Assembly: GCF_040412425.1 (NCBI RefSeq)
Contig: NC_089753.1
Coordinates: forward strand, 37,321,413 to 37,385,412
Reading direction: 5' to 3'
Length of the DNA stretch: 64,000 nt
DNA from: Macrobrachium rosenbergii
Lineage: Eukaryota; Arthropoda; Malacostraca; Decapoda; Palaemonidae
Shown: positions 11,310 through 23,599 of the stretch, one piece after another
How the letters are laid out: the number at the start of each line of letters is the position of its first letter
How positions within the stretch are numbered: position 1 is the stretch's first letter
The notes under the pieces: generated by a model
Databases searched by the model: none
The model's input: only the letters and a program-made list of their open reading frames with translations
What the model was told of the DNA's origin: nothing
Position numbers and translations under genes: made by a program

Positions 11310-14300
11310 GTAACCTTTTACTTAACGTGTTTCTGCAATATTCACTTTTCTCTCCCCTCCAGTCCATGATGTTGTTGCAAGTAAATTTGATAAATGTGAG
11401 AATAATACTGATTATTTATGTAAGCAGTAGTGTCATTCATGTTTTAAACATTAATGAAAATGCGTCTTCTTGTGCACAAACAAACGTTTGCGAAATATTC
11501 AATCAAGACAACTGCGCAAAGTCCATCCACTTGGGGAGCTTTTTTTTGCTACTTTACTAAAAAAACAACTATGTATAATATAACAAGAAGCATGGGTTTG
11601 TGTCCCTAACCTTAGTCTGTAAGCTGCAGCGAATAAAGCAAGCTTCTCTATGTCTCTTATCTGTCGCAACGGCTATCTCGCTGTCGGCCTCTCCTTGTGT
11701 AGTAGCCTACAGAGAACTTCCAGCAGTCTTCTCTTCCTCTGTAGAGTACTATCAACTTTTTGTCTGGTATTTTTCGGGGGAGAGTCTTGCTCAGTTTTTG
11801 TAATCAATGTTACTTCCCTGTATTGCTAAAATAGAATGTCACTTCATGTAGATAGATCTGTAAATATGACTTTCACTGTTCATTTTTGAAAGATTGCAAG
11901 AACAGTCATTAGTTTATCCAGTGCGTACTATGTTTTGCACGTAGTGGTCATAAGGACTGAGATCTCAAAAGTTCAAGTAAACGGACTGATGATATTGTTT
12001 CAGTAAGATGAAAATAAAAATAGTATTGCCATGAAATTATTGATGTTAGTGTGGACTTTATTGCCAGTTGAAGAATTTGTTTTCATTTTTATTGTCTGTA
12101 CGTTTTCAGTAATCCTTACGCTTTTTCATCTATTCATTAGTACAGTTAACTTTAACTCAAAGTCAGTGTACTTGGACTCATGTTGACCTTGCCCGTCTCA
12201 GTGTTACGTTTACCGGAAGTTGCAAGGGATTAACGAAGTCATGTAATGAGTTGCTAGCGTCATTGCATATCGTAGGGAATGTGACTGGATCTGCCTGATA
12301 ACTTGGATGATAAAATTTCTGGGTGTCTTGTGGAGAATGCTAGTAGCTCTGACTGTGAGGTATTCATGGGCATAAAACCAGAATGTACAGTGTATAACTA
12401 AGTCCTGAATGAGGATAGTAGGGCATTTTCAGTGATGTGGTGATTTGATCTCTCGCCATACTGTGCTTCCGTGCCTAGGCTGTGCAGACGAGAAACCTAC
12501 TTTGAACTTATTCCATCCAGAGACATGATGAGCTTGACTAAGACCCTTTAGAGAGAGATAGTTTGTCTGGCCATTTATCCCCTAGATTTAGTTTCAGTCG
12601 TACTACTGTGTAGAGAGACTGTTGAACAGAATGACTTGAGAAAAACGTAAAAGTCGTAGTTTTGTAGAGCTTAGTAGCACTAGCACAGATGTGGTGGAAG
12701 TTTAAGACACTGGTTTTCAAAGTTTGTGGAATGCAGAGGGAGATGACACTTAACTAAAATGGCATTGATTCTGTCCGTGTCATAGATGTGTTACAAAACG
12801 TTTTAGAGTGTTTTATGTCTTTCGAATGTGGTAGCAAAAGTAATGCACAGCATGAAGAGGGGTCTTAACGGAATGACCATGCGTGAGGGGGGCAGACCAT
12901 TATAAGGTTGCGATAGAGGGGGGTTTCCTCCGGTGATCTGTTTTGCGTTGCATAGGCCTGGTAAGTTTGGGTATGATTGCTGGTCTTTAGAAGCGACTCG
13001 AACTTTGTAGTGAGTAGAAAAGACGTCTTGGCCTCCGGTACTTTCCTCCCCGGTAAGTTAAAAAGAAAGACGAATCTGTCGTGTCTCTAAAAGGTTGCGG
13101 TACAATTTAAACATGCTGTATACACACCATTCACCCACCCACCTGCTCTGCTCAGAACTTGCGTAGTGGCATGAATGCACCAGGTCTACCCCCATGAAGA
13201 CGTCTGTATCTCTCCTGCAGCCTCGTCTTTATTATAGCCATAATGGTTTCCTTTGAGAGTTGCGTTTGAGCATTATCTGACCTACTTTCAGATGCATGCT
13301 GGTGCTTTAAATACAGTTACTTTCTTTTTCAGTGTTCATAAGTTGCACTTTTCAGTGGCAGTCATTAACTAAAACACTTGAGGACGCTTGTAAGGATCCG
13401 TTACAAATCCTGAGGGGAAAATGAGCAATTTCAACAGCAGAACACTCGCGTATCCCACAAAGAGCACTGACAAATTCGACAACGAAATGTTCTGTACAAT
13501 CACTCCTGACTGTGTATGTGAACAGACAGTCTCTTCTTACATGCGAACAGACAGCCTCTCCTTACATGCGAACAGACAGCCTCTTCTTACTTCTTCTACA
13601 CAGAAATAACGTCATGTGTGTGTCGTTTTCCCCTGGCTATCAATACGAATTCATTTGGAGTGCAACCTATGAACGGCTCCTTTCGTGCTTAGAACCTCCG
13701 TGAGCACTTTTATTTCTCGCTCTTTGTTCTTCACAACGTGCTGTCTATAGGCATCTGTGCTTTCTCGGGAAATCACTCCCTTGCCTTTTTTTTTTATTAT
13801 TTCTTTACTGTAGCACTGCATGTCAATGCATATGTTGACACCAAATGATAGTAGATCATATTGAACACTATAGCTGAAAATTCTAAGTCTCATATTTTTA
13901 TTTTTAATACAGTACTGTATTTGTATTCTCATTTGTTTTGCTTTGTTTATACTGTATCTGTAACTGTTTGCTAATCATTAGTAATTTTATAATGTTCTAT
14001 ACAAAATAACTCATTCTCTTCTCAGAGAGAAAACTAATAATTTTATTTAGTCAAATTATAAAAATAATCTCATGTCCATTTAATAACTTTTTTATCATGT
14101 GATTGATATCAGACCGTTAACGACAAAGTAGTTTGAAGTCTGTGAAAGTAACCGTTGTCCCTATACTGTGCTAAACATTAACCCAAGTTTAGCACGGCCT
14201 CCTCTAACTGTGTGCTGGCATTCCGCAGGCTGTTCTACGCCGGTGCCTTGGAGGGCCAGATGCCTGAGATCCTTACCATGATCCAGATCAAGAGAATGAC

Positions 14301-16316
14301 GCCAACTCCTGCTGTGCTCTTCATGGCCTTCCTCAGCCTGATTTACCTCGGATCTAGCAACATCTACGCCCTCATATCCTACGTCGGCTTCGCAACTTGG
14401 GTAAGACTTTTAATGTCGTCACTTGCAGAAGGGATGTATTTGATCTTATTTCTCTGTCAAAATGAACCCAGGTAAATGACGTAGCCCATTTGTTATTGAT
14501 ATAAAGCTAATGAATGCATCAACTGAGTGGCAATTCTTGAATTATGGAACTAGTCTGAGGGATTTGTTTGTATACTAGGGTCAGATTGGAGCAGGGTAAA
14601 GTTACATACGTGAGACAGGTAAGTTGGAAGAGGCCAAAGAGACTACATGAAAAGTAAAAGACAGACAGCAAAGGTACTCTTCAAAGAACCTTTGGTACCT
14701 TACAAGGTGCCTTATGGGGATGGGGCGTTGTATAATCTTATACTAATGCCAAGAAGCAAGTTTCTTGAAGTTTTGGTGTGTAACTTGTAACTTTCAAGCC
14801 AAAGAGTAACTTGTTTGTAGAAGTGGAGATTTGTTACTATTTCCTAAAACTTACTTCAGCTTATTATTTTCATCGTGACACAACATTTTGTTGCAGGTAT
14901 CTATTGGCTTGGCTGTGGCCTGTGTACCCTGGCTCCGTTATACAGCTCCAAATCTGGAACGGCCCATCAAAGTCAATCTATTTTGGCCCATCATTTATAT
15001 TCTTGCTACAATCGTCATTACAATTGTACCTATGTTTGCAGCACCTGTTGAAACTGGTAAGAAATTCAGAATCATTCCTCTGACACAGAACACCCTTAGG
15101 GTTTTATGCTATTTCTGTTTTAGTTGGTGGTCATATTTTTTCCTAAATTACTGAGGATTACAACGTGAATTTTTGTACAGTCAAGCTTCCTGAAACTCCT
15201 GTTTAAGAAAATTAACCTCCCCACAACAAATTACATCTTGGAAGTTGTTTTATGTAGCATTCAGAAAAGATTTACGATAGAGTAAAGTTTGCTGCCCTCG
15301 ACATAGAATGATTTTAGACCAAGAACTATCAAGAAGTTTTGGGAAACGATCCAGAGATGTAATTTTCTGTATTAGATGATAAGACACTTTTTCATCAGTG
15401 CTAAAATCACCGCACTAAAAATGTCTCTCTTCTAGGTATCGGAGTAGGTATCATTTCCACTGGCATTCCTGTGTATCTCATTTTCATCAAGATGAGGAAA
15501 CCAGAAATTATAAGACGTTTCTTAAGTAAGTTTCAAATGAATGTTTTTTCTGTACTTGCTTATCAAACCTGGCTTTGATCATGTTGCAGCCTCTTGAAAG
15601 TCTCCTGCTTTTCAAGAAGTTTAAAGAAGATTGGATGAATCTGGATCATGTCATTTTGGTTATCAGCAAAAAAAAAGTTAGTATACAAAGCAAGATTACA
15701 AGTTTTACAATTTTTTTTTTATTTACGCTCTTATGAAAGTGCCATTCCTATTTTAAATGATCAGCATCTTTGACTGATTGCTAAAAGTATATTCAACAGA
15801 GGACTTAGTTTCTTCCCATGATTCAGAGATCTTGAATAAATGTATCTTTATACATGGATATCTGAAATGTAATAGCGTATGTGAGGAAAATGTTGACACA
15901 AGGCCAAGATTTTCTTTTAGGTAATTTTCCTGAAATGCAAAAAACTTTTCATCTTTGCTATTTCTGTTTTGTAACTTCGCATAACTATACGTAGTGCCCT
16001 GTAAGATATTTTTTCAAGAGGCTGCAAAGGGTTGAATGTTCCATGTACATACAGTATTGTAGTTACTGTGCAGTAATTTACGAAGAAGCATTTGTTGTTT
16101 TACCAATTGACTTTTGAGTGTTTTCACTAAATTCTGGTTTTTATGTTTTTAACAGTTTGTTGTTTTACCTTTTTACATTTGTTAAGTTGCTGCAGGGATT
16201 GTCTTCAGTTGATATTCCTTTATCCTTTTATTTGTCTGAACTGTATCCAGTTTTGTTTCAGGAAGTACTGATGGACCTGCTTCATTGAGCATAGCTCCCT
16301 TTTGCTAATGTGTGTG

Positions 16317-16395
<79 letters not shown>

Positions 16396-19300
16396 ATATA
16401 CATATACATCTATATACATACAGATATATACATGTGTATATATATATGTATATATAATTTGATATCAAAATTTTGTGTTTGGTTGTAAAAGGACATAGAA
16501 TTACAAAGTAGTTATATACTGCATGTAGTAAGAAAAAGACGAGGAAAACTAAAATTTAGTTTATTTTAAAAGGAACTATTCTAACTTTCTGAGAGACCAT
16601 GCTTACTAAGTAAAAAAAAAAAGTATTACTGCATAGCTTTGCATAAAATTTCAATTCCTCATTATCTTAAAACTGTAAGAATAGAGTTTTATGGATAATT
16701 ATCAGACCTTATTGTCAAGATGAGAGGGATATTTTTTGGCAGTCTATAATTGGCACTGCCAAGTTAGTTGACAGTGGGTATTTTGATAAAGAATATTAAT
16801 TGTCAGCATGAAAGACATCTGTTGTGGCGAAGCAAAGATTATGGTCCTTTTGAAAGCTGTCAAGTTACGCAGAAAATCTTTATTGGTTAATTGTAACAGG
16901 ATGGTTTCTGTAATTTCTATTATGAATTTAAGTATGGAGGGAGCTATGCCTTTTGCAATATGCATTCGTCACATTGTCCTGTATGTGTTGGTTTGAACAC
17001 CATTAACAGACATAACATATTAAGGATCAGTAAGAAGCCATATATTTCTTCAAGATAAAAACCGTGAATATGTATACATACACTACTGTACAGTATCATT
17101 AAAAGTTTAGAAACGAAGGCTTGTAATTTACTTCGTAGTCTTCAGTGTAATTCGGTAGAATTTGAGTTCACAAAGCCTTCAGTTGTTATTTTAGAAAAAG
17201 TAAATAAACTTGTCTGAACTGAATGAATATATCTGAATTGTTTGGTTAGCAGTATCCACAAAATTGACATCTACGCAGTCTCTTTTATGGTTGGTTTGCC
17301 CCAGTTACAGACTGCCATTTTTGCGAAAAATATTTTTCTGCCTCAAGTTGCATACAGTATAATTAACCAAAAGTACAATACAGTGTAGAGAAGCTTTTAA
17401 GTAGCCAGGAGCATAAATAGCCTTATGCGGTTGAAGTTTCTTCAGGATAAGTAAGGTGTCTTTGAATATAGAATGGCACAGAGGCACACTGTGAAGTTAA
17501 AAACGTAACTGATTGAAAGTTAATGAAGCTACAGACTCTGGAAATTTGCCGAGTACAAGTCCTGCTACTTCATACTAATAAAGAATATATGGCTTTTGAT
17601 TTCTGCTACCTATACCCGTTTTAATTTTTTTTTTATTTGGATTCTAAGTTCAGTTCCACTGGGTATCAAGACACTGAGCATTTTCTTTTCTGGCTTTGTA
17701 ATTATGTTGTGTCCTTTTTTAACCCCTTCAGATAACTTTACAGAAGCTATGCAGAAAATGATGATGGTGGTGGCTGCAGAGAAGAAACAATAGCAAATGA
17801 GTTGTGTTTAGAGAGAATGGTAATAACAATATAGGTAGTGGTACTTGTTCAGAGTAGCCAGTTGTTGGTGCTCTTTGCATGGCCAATTATCTGTTGTAGC
17901 TTTGGAAGATGTACGTTGAGTACTTTTAAAATATCCTTCTGTGGCATTGCTTTTTTTTTTTTTTTTTTGTATTACTCAGTGGGTTGTTTCTGTCCAGATA
18001 ATGTTTGGTGTTAGACTTTATGTTGGTACTGAATCCATTATTTAACACTTAGACTAATAATGTACACTTCACAAGTGGTGCACTCCAGGCTGAGTGTGGT
18101 CTCCATTCTTGCAGTATTTCATGTATGAACACTGCAAAATAGTGTATGGGTAGAAGGCATATGTCCAGCATTCTTGTAAATTAGAGAAGAATTGAGATAT
18201 GATACAAATTTAGAACTAAGAGGCCTGAAAGATAACATCCTTGATACAAGATACATGTCGGTGTTCTGTCTAGTAAACTTTTAACCCAGAAACTCCAGAG
18301 GAAACAGGATGTCTGTTAAAAAAAATCAATTTCTGGTGTCAGACAGAAGAAAATATAAAGTTGGACATTTTCAGAGACGTGTTTTTTAGGATTGTGTTGT
18401 TATGAAATAACTGGAAAAGTCTGAAAATGTAGCATTATCAGTTTAGATGTCCTTAGAGAGTCATATTTGAAAGACAAATATGTATAGCTTTTGTTTTGCA
18501 AAATCTTATGAACCACCTTGGCTTTTGGTTACTGGAGAACAATGTCTCCAGGTCTGTAGAAGCTAACATGTTTGTATGAACCATTCATCTATTGCAAGAC
18601 AGTAAAGGAAATGAATATTGACATGTGAGTACTGTAGTAGATGGTCACTGTGGGTGTACAGAAAACATGAAGGTAATGGATTCTGTAACATCATCTTGGA
18701 AAAGTGTAACTAGTGGTAAGATTCTGCTTCCACTTTCAAGCTTTTGCAATTCTGCTTCATTTTTTGAATGAACCTATGCAAATGGTTGCACTTAACCCCA
18801 GCCATACCATTTTATAAGGGAATTGTGCTTCTTTCTAGCCTTTTATAACAGAAAACCCCTTGCTTCATTCTCTAGCAAAGTACTTTCATTCCATTATTCA
18901 AACTGGAATCTGAAGCCCACTGCATTTTGCGGATTCAAAAGCCAAGGGACAAGAATGATTATGATGAATAATTTAATGATACATTTTATTGTATCTTCAT
19001 TTTAAATAAGAAGTTACATTACCTGCCACATGATTAAAAGTTAAGAAATGGCTCTATAATTAGACATAGACATCTGGCTAAATAAAGAATTGTTTTGTAT
19101 AAAAGAAACTGCATGAGGATATCCACTGAGAAATGCAAAATGACAACTATTTTCACGTATAGACACACCCTTTTGAGGGCCATTGTTGGTTTAAACAGGG
19201 CTTACACTTTCGAATTGATATTCTGAACAAAATTGTATTGTACCAAAGTTGATGTGTGAAAATACAGCTTTCCCTGAATTTGACAGAAAGTAATATTTCA

Positions 19301-22300
19301 TGCATGCGACATTTGACATGTATAACTCTTTAGCTTGGAGGATATCTGGCTATTTAGTACATGTAAGGAGATCTCTACAATTGTTGAATTTAGTTCCTTT
19401 CTATCATGAAGGGTAGTTATTAGGAACCAGATAAATATCTTTTTCCTTAAGAACTATGGTGATATTTCTGTGACATAAAATTAATACCACCACAGAATCT
19501 AACACCCGGTACCCATGAAATGGTAAAGAAGCATAAAGCAATTTTGGGCAAAAGGAGTATTGTGCCTCTGAGCTTGACATGTCAGATCATAAAAGTTAGT
19601 TCAGTCAGTTGGTTTTTGGAAACTCATAGGTTTATTTGCACACTAAGGAAACTCACTGTGGCAGCCTCAGGTAAATATAACATGCCCTTTATGCCCTAGA
19701 CTGTGATATTTTTGTGTCACTGTATCACTGAAAACCAGCAGCCATTTCATTTGCCGAAGATGCCATACTACAGGTATTCAAGCTAATGAAATAGACCTAA
19801 AAGGCTTTTGCTGCCTTAGTTCAGTACTCTTTAGTATTAGAGCAGTGTCTTACAGACTACCAAAATGTTTTGCATTAAATTCAGGTAGGATTCTCTTGGG
19901 GAAATAATGGATACAAGACAGTCAAAATAATTAGATTACTGGACAAATCCAACTTGACCTCTAATTATTACTCAGCTAAAGCTAGAGTAAGATGGCTGGG
20001 AAGAAATTTTTGCTCTGTCTCTGATGTTCAGAAAGTGTTGAGGCAAATTCTTTTGGTAGACTGCAACTGAGTTTGAACTTTGGTTAATTAATGATACAAT
20101 AAAATCAGTGTAATGTAAATATTATTACAGAGGTCAGTAAGCTTTGATTATTTTAGACTTAGAATGAAACATCCAGAAAAAATTACTGAGTAGTTTACAG
20201 AGACATATAACAGGTATGCTTGTATCTGACACTGGGTGCAATTAGTAGTCTAAACCATTAGGATGTTTTGGAGGTATAAAGCCCCAGTAACTTTTTATGA
20301 ATAAAGTGTACCTATCTATCTATCTATCTATTTATCTATCTATCTATATATAAATATATATATATATTATTTACTTGAATGGCATCTGTACCATGGTATA
20401 CAAAGAAAAAAATCATTGTTTTCTCATGATTTTTCATTGATACAATACTATACTGTATAAGAATTGGCAGCAGAGAATTCTACATTTTGACTGGTTGACA
20501 TTGCACATCTGGCGATGTTATAACATTAGTAGGATGGAAGGCTCAACATAATTTTGGTACCATGAAAATCATTTGTTATATGTTCATCTTGTTTAAAAGA
20601 TGTGTAGTTGACAAGTCACCAGTTAATGAAATGTACAAGAATCTGTGTAAGTTAAGCATTAAAAAATCCATAAGGGACTTTTTTGATAAATAGATGAGCA
20701 TTGGGAAATAGTAGATGAGAGTTTTAAATAGCATTCTTTTTTTTTAATTAAGTCCAGAATAGACTATTCCTAAGATGCTAGCCTTTTACTACTGTTCTCC
20801 AAGCTGAAGGTCTCTCATTCTATATAATTGCAATGCTTGTTTGTTCTTCAAGTTCAGTAAGCCCTTGCAAAGGATGAAAAGTGTACAAAGCAAACTGGAT
20901 TGCATTGTACCCCATGAGTTGGTGGTCATCATACAACTACAATGAGCGAAGTCCTGTTTTTTCAAACTAAACAGTGTAGCATTATCTCTGCTTTGTCCAC
21001 CTTCTCAGAGCTTAAGAAAAACGTGGAAAAAGCAAGACATTTTTGTGTTTCTCCTTTGTCGAACCATCTTTTGAGCTCTTTGGTATTAACCGATTTCATG
21101 CTTTACTCTCACTGTAAATGCAATTGTCTGTTTTTAAAGGACTGACATCTGTTTTGTGGCATGTGTTGATTTTGTGCATGTGTTTTGGGCTTATTGTTAC
21201 ATGTTTTTGCCTGTTTATCCCCAGATAATACTACAGTTTCACTCCAGAAGTTAATGATGGTGGTTCGACCTGCTACATCTTAGGTATAATGGCAGTACTA
21301 TTTTTACCCTCACTCACTTAAAAAACCTGCGTCATTCACTTAGAGAAGTATTTTTCTTGTGGGTAGTCTTAGTTTTTAATAGACAGTAATTTATATGATG
21401 ATATATTTTTGAGATTTGGATTTTTATACTGTCAGTATATTAAAATATTCATTTTTCATATTTCAGTGTTGTTAGCAATGTAATTACTGAAAAAATATGG
21501 TAAATAAAACATATGTTTTTGAAATTTCTGACCGATATCCATTCTTACATACATATTCAAGTACAAATGGTTATTTCATACTCAGTAAGCCTAGTAACAC
21601 AATTGTTATCTGTCATCTGATTATCATTAAGACCCTTATTTCTTTCTCTTCTTTACCATAGATGTGCATCGCACACACATTCATCTGTAGAAATTTTATG
21701 AATATTGTTGATCTATATAATTTCCTTGAAAGAAGGATCTAATTTTTATTTCTTGCTAATCTACATAGTACTTTTCATTTTCATCCTGTAAGTAGCACTC
21801 ATCATCCTTCTTTATATCTTGATTAGTTCCAGAAAAAAGTGCCTAGATTATTTCTTGATTAAATCGTGAAAAGTCAGATAATCACGCTTTGTGAACATCT
21901 CTTATTGTTTTCATAGAAGTTGGAAAACAAAATAAGAAAATCTATAATATCTTTTGATCTAGTTTCATTTTGAAATCACAAATTGCAAAGCTAAATAAAC
22001 TTGTGTCCTACAGCATTAAAAAATCCTTGAACTTAAAAAAAATGTAGATTTTGCCAGAAGTTCTGAATGAAAAGAATTGAGATTCAAACACCAAATGAAA
22101 CCCAGACTTTTTAACATTGTGCAAGATCAGCCTTCTGATAATTGCTTATAAAATTTTGAAAGCAAGGCTGTATTAAAATATGTTCTAGGCTGTAAATGGT
22201 TGAAGAATAATTAAATATTATTCCTCTCTCATGTTACTTTCATCATTTACAAGATTTAAGGTATTTGGAACATAGTTTACATAATAACACCTTCCAGTGA

Positions 22301-23340
22301 AACAGAAAATTTTTCAAAGGTATCCCAGACCTCTAAAGAGAGGTTAGAATAAGCTAATTAAGTATTTGATATTGCCTGGTTTGTTTTGTCACTTTCTGCT
22401 GGTTATGGTGTGCATGAGGAAGATGCCACATTAGTCAGAATTTATCCTTCATTATTGTCTGTCTACGTGGATGAAAGGTGATAGATGATTGTAAAAGAAT
22501 AGTGTACTTATTACAAGTTACTGAAAGTATTTAAGGGCCTTTGATGTGTATGAATCAAACACTCCTGTAATTTATCCCACGATGACATTGTAGTACAGCA
22601 ATTGCCTCTGCCAATAAGACTGAGGAGAGATTCTTTGTGCACCTATGTCTGTGTGTGTTAAGAGGATATTTCAAGAATGGATGAACGAATTTTGTTGAAA
22701 CTAGTTGAAAACATTAATGTGGTGACCCCATTTGTACGTTTAGCTTTTTATGGACGTCAGTGAATATTTGGTCATTTGTCACCATAAGCAAGTGGTCTTC
22801 ATGGAGAGTAAAGTAAGGCTAACAATCATAAAGCATGTCCAACTTGTTAACTATTCATCAAAGAAAAACAAGCATCGTCTTAGGCAATGAAAATTGCTAA
22901 GAACAGAGGACCATTATTGCAATATAAAATGTATCCATACATACTTGATTTATTGACATGAAGAATGCATCCTGAAAGAGGAAAGCAAAAAAAAGCAAAA
23001 TCTATTCATGAAAACAGCTAAAAAATTGGCAATTTCAAATTCTTAATTAGTGTTCAAATTGGATAGTTGATTATCCTATGTTAATCTGGAAGTTTGTGTG
23101 TTTGCTTATTGAAATATCATTTGGAAGATAGGTAAAGGCTGCATTACTGTATTGTTTCTATCAGTAAAATAATGAACCTGTACACTTACTCACAGAATTC
23201 ACATACACTAATAAGAGTAATGCTTCATATTGAATTTATTTTGTGTGTCTAATGCTTTTGTACGTTTCACAGAATCAATTGACACGTTCCTTCAGAAGGT
23301 CATGTTGGTGTGCCAGCCAGAAACGCCCTCCAATCTGTAA
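7996..23340 (+). CDS. SLC7 heteromeric amino-acid transporter, 3' half of gene
   Basis: Light chain of a heteromeric amino-acid transporter (APC superfamily, LAT/y+LAT type), a 12-helix membrane protein that exchanges neutral or cationic amino acids, usually with an SLC3-type heavy chain. Only the C-terminal part is present: one of two alternative exons, then 14229-14400, 14897-15056, 15436-15525, and one of three alternative last exons. The joined product gives about 195 residues, roughly the last 40% of a ~500-residue transporter. Family marks include STFG-VNG and TSSRLF at the end of one helix, [17 protein letters not shown] before a membrane helix, and a tail resembling the QKLMQVV ending of vertebrate LAT1. 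Intron phases run 0, 2, 0, 1, 1 and all junctions are GT-AG. I cannot tell LAT from y+LAT without the N-terminal half. Expression of both exon sets is inferred, not shown. Confidence 0.93.
9261..9364 (+). CDS. SLC7 alternative internal exon, version b
   Basis: 104 nt, acceptor CTTACAG and donor AG|GTAAAC, the same phases as version a. It encodes [20 protein letters not shown] followed by [14 protein letters not shown]. This version is closer to the family consensus ([14 protein letters not shown]), so it is the likelier ancestral copy, with version a as the diverged duplicate. It lies 1158 bases downstream of version a. Confidence 0.92.
11238..11306. repeat. (CT)n microsatellite
   Basis: A run of about 34 CT dinucleotides within the transporter intron. 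Confidence 0.97.
13519..13594. repeat. 25-bp tandem repeat, three copies
   Basis: Three head-to-tail copies of a 25-base unit containing GAACAGACAG(C/T)CTCT. The units are adjacent with no spacers, so this is not a CRISPR array. Confidence 0.85.
14229..14400 (+). CDS. SLC7 common exon (loop and next helix)
   Basis: 172 nt, acceptor CCGCAG and donor TGG|GTAAGA, phase 2 in and 0 out. The split codon restores the arginine of TSSRLF. It encodes [18 protein letters not shown], then a hydrophobic helix around [13 protein letters not shown], and ends [11 protein letters not shown]. This matches the (L/F)F-VG--EGHLP-I--MIH segment of LAT and y+LAT proteins. The open frame runs past the donor into the intron and is not coding there. 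Confidence 0.95.
14897..15056 (+). CDS. SLC7 common exon (ERPIKVNL helix)
   Basis: 160 nt, acceptor TTGCAG and donor ACTG|GTAAG, phase 0 in and 1 out. It encodes [15 protein letters not shown], then [19 protein letters not shown], a helix, and [10 protein letters not shown]. The RPIKVNL motif before a helix is highly conserved in LAT1/LAT2-type SLC7 proteins. Confidence 0.95.
15436..15525 (+). CDS. SLC7 common exon (last membrane helix)
   Basis: 90 nt, acceptor TTCTAG, donor CTTAA|GTAAGT, phase 1 in and out. It encodes [19 protein letters not shown] followed by [11 protein letters not shown], the last membrane helix and the start of the cytoplasmic tail. The final A joins any of three downstream terminal exons. 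If the donor were not used, the frame would close after fewer than 20 further residues. Confidence 0.93.
15526..17731. other. Intron before the first terminal exon
   Basis: About 2.2 kb, AT-rich, with an AT microsatellite at about 16320-16391. A good-looking acceptor at 16261 leads to a short non-homologous frame, which I do not call. Confidence 0.6.
16320..16391. repeat. (AT)n microsatellite
   Basis: A long TA dinucleotide run with degenerate flanks to about 16455. Confidence 0.97.
17732..17793 (+). CDS. SLC7 alternative last exon A
   Basis: 62 nt from acceptor CCTTCAG to TAG, entering in phase 1. With the upstream A it encodes [20 protein letters not shown]. The (M/L)QK-MMVV core matches the other two terminal exons and resembles both the QKLMQVV end of LAT1 and the MSVAAE end of y+LAT1. 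The first AATAAA I find downstream is distant (19081), with an ATTAAA at 19033. Confidence 0.85.
17794..21224. other. 3' UTR of exon A and intron to exon B
   Basis: About 3.4 kb of AT-rich sequence with no coding exon that I can support. It contains T and A tracts and a TATC microsatellite near 20310-20345. Candidate poly(A) signals include ATTAAA at 19033 and AATAAA at 19081. Confidence 0.55.
20310..20345. repeat. (TATC)n microsatellite
   Basis: About nine tetranucleotide TATC/CTAT units with one interruption, passing into a TA run. Confidence 0.93.
21225..21283 (+). CDS. SLC7 alternative last exon B
   Basis: 59 nt from acceptor CCCCAG to TAG, phase 1 in. With the upstream A it encodes [19 protein letters not shown]. 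The LQKLMMVV core is shared with exons A and C and is closest to the vertebrate LAT1 tail (QKLMQVV). A consensus AATAAA lies about 220 nt downstream (21503). Confidence 0.88.
21284..23272. other. 3' UTR of exon B and intron to exon C
   Basis: About 2 kb, AT-rich, no exon. Sequence near 22600-22750 (GGATGAACGAATTTTGTTGAA) resembles a dispersed repeat motif that I recall from other invertebrate genomes, at low confidence. Confidence 0.5.
21503..21508 (+). terminator. Candidate poly(A) signal for exon B
   Basis: AATAAA about 220 nt after the exon B stop codon, in a T/A-rich stretch. Its use is inferred from position only. Confidence 0.45.
23273..23340 (+). CDS. SLC7 alternative last exon C
   Basis: 68 nt from acceptor TTTCACAG to TAA, phase 1 in. 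With the upstream A it encodes [22 protein letters not shown]. The LQK-ML/MV core aligns without gaps with exons A and B, and the QPET end recalls the VPQET end of LAT1. A poly(A) signal follows at 23574. Confidence 0.88.
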
Positions 23341-23573
23341 GGACCAAATATTGCAGCTCTAAAGACAAAATAATAAAAGGAAAGACCAAGTGTAAATTGT
23401 TGAAGGTATTTTGTGTTGTTCAGTTTGAATTGAGAGTTGTTCTTGATATGTTGGCAGACATTTAAAAAAAAAGTATAAAAATTACAAAAAAATGTACTGT
23501 GTAATGTAGTCCTTGTAAAGTATTTTGACAGTTTTATATTTAGTTCAGGCTTCAGATCCTGAAATAATTTCAT

Positions 23574-23579
23574 AATAAA
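23574..23579 (+). terminator. Candidate poly(A) signal for exon C
   Basis: AATAAA about 235 nt after the exon C stop codon. It would give a short 3' UTR and the end of the longest transcript. Confidence 0.5.
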
Positions 23580-23599
23580 AAAGCAACTGGCCTTTGGAA

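Larger units (their letters stand above)
9365..14228. other. Intron of the SLC7 gene
   Basis: About 4.9 kb without further exons. I looked for a third copy of the STFG-VNG exon and found none. It holds poly-A and poly-T tracts, a C run near 11180, a CT microsatellite and a 25-bp tandem repeat near 13.5 kb. It ends with CCGCAG at 14228. Confidence 0.7.

Noticed and set aside
13519..13594. Three near-identical short repeats that might suggest a CRISPR-like array
   Set aside because: The units are contiguous tandem repeats with no spacers, in an animal intron.
16261..16310. Possible extra terminal exon of the transporter after a TTTCAG acceptor
   Set aside because: The short frame lacks the LQK-M-V core shared by the three true terminal exons.
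16220..16468. Isoleucine-tyrosine-rich minus-strand frame
   Set aside because: Translation of an AT microsatellite; the same applies to 5384-5566.
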